This document shows positions 21,191-26,453 of a stretch of DNA of 26,453 nucleotides, in pieces. How positions within the stretch are numbered: the stretch's first letter is position 1; each line of letters starts with the position of its first letter. This stretch comes from a virus: the IMG/VR virus record IMGVR_UViG_3300013094_000234, positions 1-26,453 of that record, one strand, 5' to 3'. The position numbers were made by a program, and so were the translations under genes. Under the pieces are notes generated by a model. That model saw nothing but the letters and a program-made list of their open reading frames with translations. It made no database searches and was not told the DNA's origin.

Positions 21191-23001
21191 TTGACCTCCG
21201 AAAAATTGTTACCTACTTTAGCCTCTGCAATTAAAGGCACGTCTAACTTAAATGCATTGACCATGCACGCTGCCAGTTTATCAGCTTCACGTTGAACCAC
21301 ATCAGCTTTAGCCGATATGATCAACTCATCATGAAGTGACATCAATAATCGACTATCCTCAGCTTGTAGCCAATAGTCTATCATTGCCTGCTTAGCCATA
21401 TCTGCACCAGATCCTTGGATCAATGTGTTCAATGACTTAAATGCAAACTCCATCTTCTTGCCATTAATGATCTTAGGTGGCTCACCTTTAACTAACCTGC
21501 CACCAATGGTAGAAAACGGTGCTCTTACTGTGTATCTACGGCTTAAATCTTGATTAATATGATCAAGCCCTGGAGCCACTTCAGTCTTATACAAGCCGAT
21601 CAACTGCTTGGCTTCTACATACGGTATGCCTAGCATTTCACTAATCTTCTTTGGTCCTGCGCCATACAAAATACCAAATGACATAGTCTTTGCATAATCC
21701 CTAATGATTGGTCTACCAGCCTTCTCACTCATCAGGTTAGCTGCAAATGTATGTAGGTCAGCATTTGGATCCTTCCTATACTGCTCAGCTAACTTACCAC
21801 CTTCAAAGTGTGCAAACAATCTCAGCTCTTGTGCCTGAAAGTCGGCAGCTGCCATCAAATGACCCTCATCAGGCAAAATATAGGTTCTGACTTTTGGTAT
21901 GATTAAACCTTGAAGCTCTGTAGGCAGTGGTGTCTTTGGGCCTCGGGTCGGCATAGTCTGTAATGTCGGCTTAGCAGATAATCTACCTGTTCTAGTACCA
22001 CCGGCTTCACCTCGTACAGTGTTCCACTCAGTGTAAATCCTACCTGTAGACGCCGATTGCTCTAACCACGGCTCTATGTACGTACCATTTAGCTTTACAA
22101 GCACATCCCTATGACGTAAGACTGATGACAATGTATCATCGGTTACCATCTCTTTAAGCGTATCTTTATCCGATAGTGGAGTGCCTTTGTCACTAGTTGG
22201 CCATGGCTTAGTCTTATCATAGCAGCCATTCAGTTGAATTGCAGTGACCAACTGTGTACCTGAATTAAAGTTGATATTACCATCACCAAAGTATTCATAC
22301 AACCATTTCTCACAAAGTGCTATGTCTGCTAATGCCTTATGCGAGCTTTGTTGTAACCCTTCACGGTCAACTCTAACACCTAGCTTACTATTCTCCAATA
22401 ACAAAGGCATAAGCAAGATTTCACGCCTATAAGCCTTGTGCATGGTCTGTCTAACTTCATGAGTAAAGTCATATAACCTGGCTGTTAAACGTACGTCAGC
22501 AAGAGCATACTTTCCCACAAGATCAGCGGGCCCGCGTGCAATGTAAGCACCTGCAGTCTTTGGCTTTCGTTTAACTTCAGGTATGTGCATTGTAAGCCAA
22601 TCGAATAGCTCATCCCTCTCTTCTGGTATGACATTGAGCCACTCCTTGCAAAGCTCTTTTAATGATAAGCTTCTAGCATACGGATCATGCAAGAATGCAA
22701 GCACTAATGTATCATGAACACATTGATGCTTAAATGACAAACCAAATACTTCGGTAATGATTGCCATATCAAACATTGCATTATGAAAACATACAGACCT
22801 GCCTGATTCCCAAACTCTTATCAAGAATCTTTTCGTATCTTCATAAGTGTCTTGGTTGTTATAGTCATGGCCAAATGACCAATACTTAGTCTCAAATTGT
22901 CCTGTACGATCTAAGACCGCAAGACCAACTGGTTGTGGTGGATACTTTGGTCTGGCTTCAATAGCCTCGGACTCAAAGTCTAAAAATACCGGATCAGTCA
23001 T
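21187..23001 (-). CDS. Family A DNA polymerase with 3'-5' exonuclease
   Basis: This 604-residue phage replicative polymerase has an N-terminal proofreading domain with DFE (Asp8, Glu10), FHNAMFD (Asn74, Asp78) and YALADV (Tyr165, Asp169). The polymerase domain has motif A ADFQAQELR (Asp387), motif B RDYAKTMSFGILYG (Arg434, Lys438, Phe442, Tyr446) and motif C SLHDEL (His557-Asp558-Glu559). Motif A reads DFQAQELR in place of DYSQIELR. There is no 5' nuclease domain. An AAGGAA SD precedes ATG 23001. It must work with a helicase/primase encoded elsewhere, because none of the usual replicative type is in view. Confidence 0.93.
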   Translation of the reverse strand: MTDPVFLDFESEAIEARPKYPPQPVGLAVLDRTGQFETKYWSFGHDYNNQDTYEDTKRFLIRVWESGRSVCFHNAMFDMAIITEVFGLSFKHQCVHDTLVLAFLHDPYARSLSLKELCKEWLNVIPEERDELFDWLTMHIPEVKRKPKTAGAYIARGPADLVGKYALADVRLTARLYDFTHEVRQTMHKAYRREILLMPLLLENSKLGVRVDREGLQQSSHKALADIALCEKWLYEYFGDGNINFNSGTQLVTAIQLNGCYDKTKPWPTSDKGTPLSDKDTLKEMVTDDTLSSVLRHRDVLVKLNGTYIEPWLEQSASTGRIYTEWNTVRGEAGGTRTGRLSAKPTLQTMPTRGPKTPLPTELQGLIIPKVRTYILPDEGHLMAAADFQAQELRLFAHFEGGKLAEQYRKDPNADLHTFAANLMSEKAGRPIIRDYAKTMSFGILYGAGPKKISEMLGIPYVEAKQLIGLYKTEVAPGLDHINQDLSRRYTVRAPFSTIGGRLVKGEPPKIINGKKMEFAFKSLNTLIQGSGADMAKQAMIDYWLQAEDSRLLMSLHDELIISAKADVVQREADKLAACMVNAFKLDVPLIAEAKVGNNFSEVK

Positions 23002-23137
23002 AATATTCCTTTACATAGTGTTCATACCAACCCCACACAAATAGCCATCTCCACATCTTTTCATCGCCTAGCTTATTTTCATAATAATACCTAGCTATTT
23101 GTAGTGCGGTTTCTTTAGGTGGTTGTTCTTTTCTCAT
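22994..23137 (-). CDS. 47-aa Trp/Tyr-rich hypothetical protein
   Basis: ATG 23137 overlaps the upstream stop (TAATG), and its stop overlaps the DNA polymerase start by 8 nt. The sequence has four Trp and seven Tyr in a helical context (ETALQIARYYYENKLG, WRWLFVWGWYEHYVKEYY). No signal peptide or TM of the usual kind is present. It is probably real because it is exactly tiled between two genes. Function is unknown; it may be a small regulator or accessory of the polymerase. Confidence 0.6.
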   Translation of the reverse strand: MRKEQPPKETALQIARYYYENKLGDEKMWRWLFVWGWYEHYVKEYYD

Positions 23138-23412
23138 TAGAATAATCTATACTTTGGCATGCATTGCACATCAATGATGATATCGCTCATCATACCGCTG
23201 ATCATACGCTTGGTCATGATCGGAACTGCTCTCATGTTATTGCCTTCACACTCCATAGTGGCTTGTATGACTTCATTCCTACTCATTTGCTGAGCACGTG
23301 AATCAACTACAAGCTGTACGGTCGGAGGGCTTGCATAAACCGAGGGCTGCATAGTTTGTGGTGGTTGTGCACAGCCTGCAATAGCTACAATAAACACGAC
23401 AATATATTTCAT
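23137..23412 (-). CDS. Small lipoprotein (91 aa)
   Basis: The start has a strong AAGGAG SD. The N-terminus KYIVVFIVAIAGC is a signal peptide with lipobox Cys14. A Pro/Gln-rich linker (QPPQTMQPSVYASPPT) leads to a small domain with NEVIQATMECEGNNMRAVPIMTKRMI and a final VQCMPKYRLF, with two Cys. The MECExxxMRAVPxMTKR pattern recurs in unnamed phage proteins that I recall. It is the first gene downstream of the structured 23430-23532 element, 17 bases beyond its base. Confidence 0.65.
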   Translation of the reverse strand: MKYIVVFIVAIAGCAQPPQTMQPSVYASPPTVQLVVDSRAQQMSRNEVIQATMECEGNNMRAVPIMTKRMISGMMSDIIIDVQCMPKYRLF

Positions 23413-23429
23413 AAAGTCTCCTTAAAGGT

Positions 23430-23532
23430 GGGGCGGTTCACATAAAGCAGTGTTTTGTACAATTTCACCGTCAACTTACATAAAAAACGTTTGCTGATAA
23501 TGATATACGGCGCTAACCCGTATGACCGCCCC
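23430..23532 (+). ncRNA. Candidate structured RNA or replication/regulatory element, three helices
   Basis: This stretch lies between the Cys-cluster gene and the lipoprotein gene, in the largest non-coding gap of the window. The outer stem is 8 bp (GGGGCGGT 23430-23437 with ACCGCCCC 23525-23532). Inside are a long stem (AGCAGTGTTTT 23446-23456 with AAAACGTTTGCT 23484-23495, one bulged T) and a hairpin ATACGG-(7 nt)-CCGTAT (23505-23523). Two pairs in the long stem are G-U only if the + strand is transcribed; read on the minus strand they become A-C mismatches. The + strand is therefore favoured, although the surrounding genes run leftward. The GC-rich base stem is notable in AT-rich DNA. Confidence 0.5.
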
Positions 23533-23540
23533 GTAAACTA

Positions 23541-24284
23541 TCAATACTTACTAGATTGTGCAGGAATTGCAGATGCCTCATCTTCTACAGCACCGGCTGA
23601 GTCAATAGCATTTTGCAACTCTTTCTCACCACGTGCAATTAAAGCTTTAATCACATCCATGTCATCAATTGTGCGCACAAAGTCAAAGTTAAGCTTAAAC
23701 TGTGTTTTTGCATCAGGTGTAAGACTAATCTTAGTCACTACGGCTGATAAAGGACGCTTAGTAGCATTGGCAACCTTTTGTAAATAGACTGCAAATGGTT
23801 TAACCGATGTAACGGGTGTTCTTAAAGCCGCAACCTCTGCCATAGCAATGCTATCAACCGATGTGATTGAATCAGCTGTCATAATCAACAGTCTACGCTT
23901 CTCACTACAGGCTTTACCTTTACCACCGTTTGTGGCGCTACCCCATTGGTCTTTAGGGCAACCTTGGCAAGTATCACATTGCTTTTCAGGCGCCAATGGA
24001 TTAGGCTTAAGGCTTGTCATTGTCGGACCTAAGGCAAAGCATGCAGGTGGTGCAGGATTAGTTGGGTCGTATCTGCTTGTGTAGTACAACCGCTCAACAG
24101 GGCTGGAAATGATCACTACATCTATGGCATTCCCTGCAATAGGGTTATCCTTGTATGTAAGTGTTCCGCCTTTTGTACTAAGGAAGGATGTACCAACAGA
24201 GTTCTTCTCTGCCTGCAAACCAGCATTAGCCAGCTTTTCCATTTCTGATTCGAATACCGTAAGTGAATTTTGTGTTTTAGCCAT
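23541..24284 (-). CDS. Conserved phage protein with Cys cluster, possible DNA-binding role
   Basis: This 247-residue protein starts after AGGAG. It has a helical N-terminus, a beta-rich region (FLSTKGGTLTYKDNPI, IDVVIISSPVERLYYTSRYDP) and a Cys cluster. The cluster is Cys103-x2-Cys106-x2-Cys109-x16-Cys126, in the context CPKDQWGSA...GKGKACSEKRRLLI, with Cys82 just before. The C-terminus is charged. The pattern WGSA...GKACxxxRRL is common in freshwater and marine phage proteins of unknown function, usually beside a Gp157-like coiled-coil gene, as here. A metal-binding, single-strand DNA-binding or recombination mediator role is a guess from context. Confidence 0.6.
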   Translation of the reverse strand: MAKTQNSLTVFESEMEKLANAGLQAEKNSVGTSFLSTKGGTLTYKDNPIAGNAIDVVIISSPVERLYYTSRYDPTNPAPPACFALGPTMTSLKPNPLAPEKQCDTCQGCPKDQWGSATNGGKGKACSEKRRLLIMTADSITSVDSIAMAEVAALRTPVTSVKPFAVYLQKVANATKRPLSAVVTKISLTPDAKTQFKLNFDFVRTIDDMDVIKALIARGEKELQNAIDSAGAVEDEASAIPAQSSKY

Positions 24285-24294
24285 TTAGAAACTC

Positions 24295-24669
24295 CTATTT
24301 TCGTGACTTAGTTAACGTTAACCCCCAAACCTCAGCAGTGGTAGCCCCGGGGATGGACTCACCTTCTTTCCAACGGTCCTGGAAAGCAGTACTGCTAAGT
24401 CTTCTATGCAATAGGTCAAAGCTTTTTGTGCTACTGACATAAGCATAAAACTGATCCCAATCCACTATGGTTGGGTGTACCTTCTTAGCCATGGTGACAC
24501 TATGACCAGCCTCGGACATTGCTTTAAATGTACCAGCCTCGTTCATAGCATGCATAATGTCGCCTTCTATGGCTGCAATCTTTTCATTAATTATTTTTTC
24601 TTGCTTACCAAGATCCTCTTTTTGTTGTTTAAGGTCTCTTAGTCCGTCAATGAGTTGTGAAATGTTCAT
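24295..24669 (-). CDS. Coiled-coil phage protein (Gp157-like)
   Basis: This 124-residue protein begins with a long coiled coil (about 1-40: LIDGLRDLKQQKEDLGKQEKIINEKI) followed by a beta-hairpin (SVTMAKKVHPTIVDWDQFYAYV). It ends with the conserved FDLLHRRLSSTAFQDRWKEG...IPGATTAEVWGLTLTK. It overlaps the dCMP deaminase stop (ATGA) and has an AGGA SD. The pairing with the downstream Cys-cluster protein is frequent in phages. A role in DNA metabolism or scaffolding is likely, but no function has been demonstrated that I know of. Confidence 0.6.
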   Translation of the reverse strand: MNISQLIDGLRDLKQQKEDLGKQEKIINEKIAAIEGDIMHAMNEAGTFKAMSEAGHSVTMAKKVHPTIVDWDQFYAYVSSTKSFDLLHRRLSSTAFQDRWKEGESIPGATTAEVWGLTLTKSRK

Positions 24670-25094
24670 ATTGAAATCCTTTTAAGTTCTACACCTGCTT
24701 CTATTATCATTTTATTTGCTAGATCAAAATTCTCTTGCCACCTAGCTGGCACTTGATATGTAGTCACATGGTAAGCAATCCCTTTTTGAATGGCCATAGC
24801 TGTACAATGACTACACATTTGGTAAGGGTACGTATAAATCGTACAACCTGATAAGTCTCTATTAGCAAATAGTAAAGCATTTTGCTCAGCGTGTAGTATC
24901 ATCTGTAGCTTAATGTCTCTATCTTTTAATAGTTCATAGTCATCCTTAATTTGTTGTGGAAAACCATTAAACCCCATGCTAATAACTCTTTTTCTCATAT
25001 CAACAATTACTGCACCACACTGAGTGGATGGATCTTTGGACCAAGTACTAACTAACTTAGCCATTTCCATGAACCTGTAATCCCAATTAGACAT
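24666..25094 (-). CDS. dCMP/CMP deaminase, zinc-dependent
   Basis: I take ATG 25094 because AAGGAG stands 7 bases upstream. This gives 142 residues. The zinc site is clear: HAEQNALLFA (His68-Ala-Glu70) and PYQMCSHC (Cys94 and Cys97). DPSTQCGAVIV and GFNGFP are further family motifs. It turns dCMP into dUMP, the substrate for ThyX, so it is the natural upstream partner of the ThyX-like gene 8 kb away in the same operon direction. It overlaps the CDKH-family gene by 8 nt. Confidence 0.9.
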   Translation of the reverse strand: MSNWDYRFMEMAKLVSTWSKDPSTQCGAVIVDMRKRVISMGFNGFPQQIKDDYELLKDRDIKLQMILHAEQNALLFANRDLSGCTIYTYPYQMCSHCTAMAIQKGIAYHVTTYQVPARWQENFDLANKMIIEAGVELKRISI

Positions 25095-25587
25095 AATCAA
25101 ACTCCTTAAACCAAGCAGGTGCACCTGCAGCTGTTTTATACCACTTCATATCCATAATGGATTGCTTGTATTTGTAGTAGGCTCTGTAGGCTTGTACAGT
25201 ATCATCACACTTATACTCATCAGGCATGCATTGTGGTGGTACTCTCCATGTCATTGGTAATTTTCTCATAGCAGGTGGTGCATACATAAGCTCACCGGAG
25301 AATAATGCATGGCACTTATGCTCTTTACCATAACGCCTTTTAAACTCTTTGCATAATGTACGACCAAGGTCAGTGAGGTACATATAGTGTGATACTGATT
25401 CACGTGCCCATATGGCTGATGGATGATTTTTGTGTGTTGGCTTGTAAGTCACATTGTGACCATTGCCATGCTCATGATGAGCAGTTGCTAATAGTTGTGC
25501 GGTCTCAACTATCATTTTAACTACATGCTTATCACAATGATAAGATGCTGCTATTTGTGGTACATGGTGCAAGAAGAAAATGTTCAT
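25087..25587 (-). CDS. Conserved phage protein with CDKHVVKM motif
   Basis: This 166-residue protein starts with MNIFFLHHVPQIAASYHCDKHVVKMIVETAQLLATAHH. It continues with YKPTHKNHPSAIWARES, FKRRYGKEHKCHAL and PQCMPDEYKCDD...AYRAYYKYK. These conserved His, Lys, Asp and Arg residues form a family well known in phage genomes but without an established role. The many conserved His/Cys hint at metal or nucleic-acid binding. It is the first gene after the rightmost putative promoter and overlaps the dCMP deaminase by 8 nt. I do not assign it a function. Confidence 0.7.
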   Translation of the reverse strand: MNIFFLHHVPQIAASYHCDKHVVKMIVETAQLLATAHHEHGNGHNVTYKPTHKNHPSAIWARESVSHYMYLTDLGRTLCKEFKRRYGKEHKCHALFSGELMYAPPAMRKLPMTWRVPPQCMPDEYKCDDTVQAYRAYYKYKQSIMDMKWYKTAAGAPAWFKEFDYV

Positions 25588-25631
25588 AGTATTTAGCCTT
25601 TAGAATTAAGAATTTAGGGAGTAAACAGTTG

Positions 25632-25659
25632 CATTATACACACAATTTACTAAAGTAAA
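25632..25659 (-). promoter_or_regulatory. Leftward promoter candidate with perfect palindromic box
   Basis: In the 75-nt gap between the MazG-like and CDKH genes, the minus strand reads TTTACT-TT-AGTAAA (25646-25659, perfect 6-bp arms). Seven bases later comes TATAAT (25633-25638) in TGTATAATG. The palindrome covers the -35/spacer, with a TTTACT hexamer 15 bp upstream of TATAAT. A transcript starting near 25626 would have a ~40-nt leader. The boxes recur at 18168-18191 in the other order. Confidence 0.6.
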
Positions 25660-25662
25660 CAC

Positions 25663-26055
25663 CTATCTGCAATTTTGTTTAAATAAAATTAAAGCAATAT
25701 GATCCTCTGGTCCGTGCCAGTCAGATGGCTTTTGAGCATCCTGATGTACCCCACGACTTGTCGATCCTGGCACCTTTTGCATATTGGCATCATGCACAAC
25801 ACCTAGAATTTCAGGTAATGGAAGACCCATATGATGGGCACAACCCATAGTGACATAGGCAAGATCGGCAATTGCATCAGCAGCGTCTACCAGACTACCC
25901 TTCTCATGTGCTTTCATCAGCTCACTAAGCTCCTCCATCAAGAACCTGGCGTAAAAGCTGATGTCCTCAGGCTTTAAAAGCTGTGGTCGTACTGAGTATG
26001 GCAAATTAAGCTTCTTACGAAACTCTAAAACTTTGTCAAAAATGTCTTGGTTCAT
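25663..26055 (-). CDS. MazG-like nucleotide pyrophosphohydrolase
   Basis: This 130-residue protein has an AAGGAG SD before ATG 26055. The MazG/PRA-PH helical core is visible: FLMEELSELMKAHEKG (Glu41, Glu42, Glu45) followed by LVDAADAIADLAYVTMG (Asp60, Asp64) and an ANMQKVPG ending. These acidic residues bind Mg and nucleoside triphosphate. The enzyme would hydrolyse (d)NTPs to NMPs, adjusting pools or lowering ppGpp-type signals in the host. It is placed just upstream of the promoter-containing gap, at the head of the dCMP deaminase to ThyX stretch. Confidence 0.8.
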   Translation of the reverse strand: MNQDIFDKVLEFRKKLNLPYSVRPQLLKPEDISFYARFLMEELSELMKAHEKGSLVDAADAIADLAYVTMGCAHHMGLPLPEILGVVHDANMQKVPGSTSRGVHQDAQKPSDWHGPEDHIALILFKQNCR

Positions 26056-26225
26056 GTGTTTTTCTCCTTAAAAAAGTCATTGAAAACTTTTGCAGATATT
26101 TCATCTCGCTTGTCTTGCCAGTATTTTTTATTCGTAGTATTTTCATCTTCAGTTATAGGTACCCAATTGTCATTCTCATATTTGTACCACCAAGGTTTAC
26201 CGTCTTTATTTCCCAGAAACCACAT
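26052..26225 (-). CDS. Small hypothetical protein (57 aa)
   Basis: ATG 26225 has a strong AAGGAG SD, and its stop overlaps the MazG-like start (ATGA). The 57 residues begin MWFLGNKDGKPWWYKYENDNW and end with a charged helix (KVFNDFFKEKN). It is rich in Trp, Lys and Asn. It has no domain, TM or signal. It overlaps the upstream partial gene by 20 nt. It is real on translational grounds, but its function is unknown. Confidence 0.65.
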   Translation of the reverse strand: MWFLGNKDGKPWWYKYENDNWVPITEDENTTNKKYWQDKRDEISAKVFNDFFKEKNT

Positions 26226-26453
26226 GATTTTTCTCCTTAATCTTAGCTTCTATACGCCTTGCATCAAGTAATAACTGGTCGTGGTTACAGTCAGGATCGC
26301 CTCTGTATGTACCGAAGATGCCAAAGATATCTTCGTCAGTCAAACCTGCCCATTCTTTAGTTTGTGGTGCGGTGTAAAGGGGTTCTGCTCCCCTCTCTCT
26401 GGTCTGCCAGTCACTTCCACTGCCTGAGTCTATGTATTTATATCCGTATCCAT
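26206..26453 (-). CDS. Hypothetical phage protein, 5' end outside the window
   Basis: The minus-strand frame is open at the right edge (first full codon at 26451) and ends with TAA at 26206-26208. The visible ~81 residues include GYGYKYIDSGSGSDW, ERGAEPLYTAPQTKEW, a LTDEDIFGIFG motif, then RGDPDCNHDQLLLDARRIEAKIKEKNH. The W...PLY...LTDEDI...ARRIEAKLKEKN layout recalls a family of small phage proteins of unknown function. The overlap with the next SD and start (20 nt) supports coupled translation. Confidence 0.55.
   Translation of the reverse strand, partial: GYGYKYIDSGSGSDWQTRERGAEPLYTAPQTKEWAGLTDEDIFGIFGTYRGDPDCNHDQLLLDARRIEAKIKEKNHVVSGK

Noticed and set aside
23430-23532. tRNA or tmRNA gene suggested by the GGGGCGG/CCGCCCC end stem and a 7-nt loop hairpin
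   Set aside because: No D arm, anticodon arm or TTCRA-type T loop; the last hairpin is not contiguous with the end stem, and there is no CCA.
23455-23787. Plus-strand frame across the structured element and the Cys-cluster gene
   Set aside because: Antisense to a well-supported gene, no SD, composition not protein-like.

Overview
The window is a dense, AT-rich segment of a tailed double-stranded DNA bacteriophage (Caudoviricetes), open at both ends. A head-tail adaptor of the SU10/podovirus type, a P22 gp10/nozzle-like protein, a block of large internal-virion (ejection) candidates and the absence of any tape measure or sheath gene here suggest a podovirus of a Gram-negative host. Rz/Rz1 spanins and several lipobox proteins support the Gram-negative host. 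The exact host cannot be read from the sequence. There is no integrase, tRNA, rRNA, IS or CRISPR array. Terminase, portal and capsid genes must lie outside the window.

Bases 1-15178 are read rightwards. They hold the C-terminal part of a tail fibre with an S74 intramolecular chaperone domain, then a lysis/membrane module (1158-4610). That module has several small membrane proteins (holin candidates), a lipoprotein, an Rz-like spanin with a complete Rz1-like lipoprotein gene embedded in another frame, and a GH19 endolysin. Next come the adaptor, a beta-rich structural protein, the nozzle-like protein, a small conserved protein, and an unusual trio of GNAT-like fragment, cupin and GNAT. Four large low-complexity or helical internal virion proteins close the block.

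Bases 15090-26453 are read leftwards and hold replication and nucleotide-metabolism genes, nearly all joined by ATGA or TAATG overlaps. From upstream (right) to downstream (left) they are: a partial hypothetical gene, a small gene, a MazG-like pyrophosphohydrolase, a conserved CDKH protein, dCMP deaminase, a coiled-coil protein, a Cys-cluster protein, a lipoprotein, a small gene, family A DNA polymerase with 3'-5' exonuclease, a second lipoprotein, two small genes, a RecB/Cas4-like nuclease, a VRR-NUC nuclease, a SNF2-type helicase, a nucleoside 2-deoxyribosyltransferase, a third lipoprotein, a small gene, an HD/YfbR-like nucleotidase, a DUF6378-like protein, a ThyX-like thymidylate synthase and two hypotheticals. 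dCMP deaminase, HD nucleotidase, deoxyribosyltransferase, MazG and ThyX together look like a thymidine-supply and dNTP-remodelling module feeding the polymerase.

The strongest non-coding signals are two. A ~103-nt element at 23430-23532 can fold into a closed three-helix structure whose G-U pairs favour the + strand, opposite to the surrounding operon. Two leftward promoter candidates (25632-25659 and 18168-18191) share a 13-base palindromic box and a 9-base TGTATAATG box, in swapped order. Other unusual points are long same-strand gene overlaps (113 and 152 nt), an 89-nt convergent overlap where the two gene blocks meet, and a probable ATT start codon.
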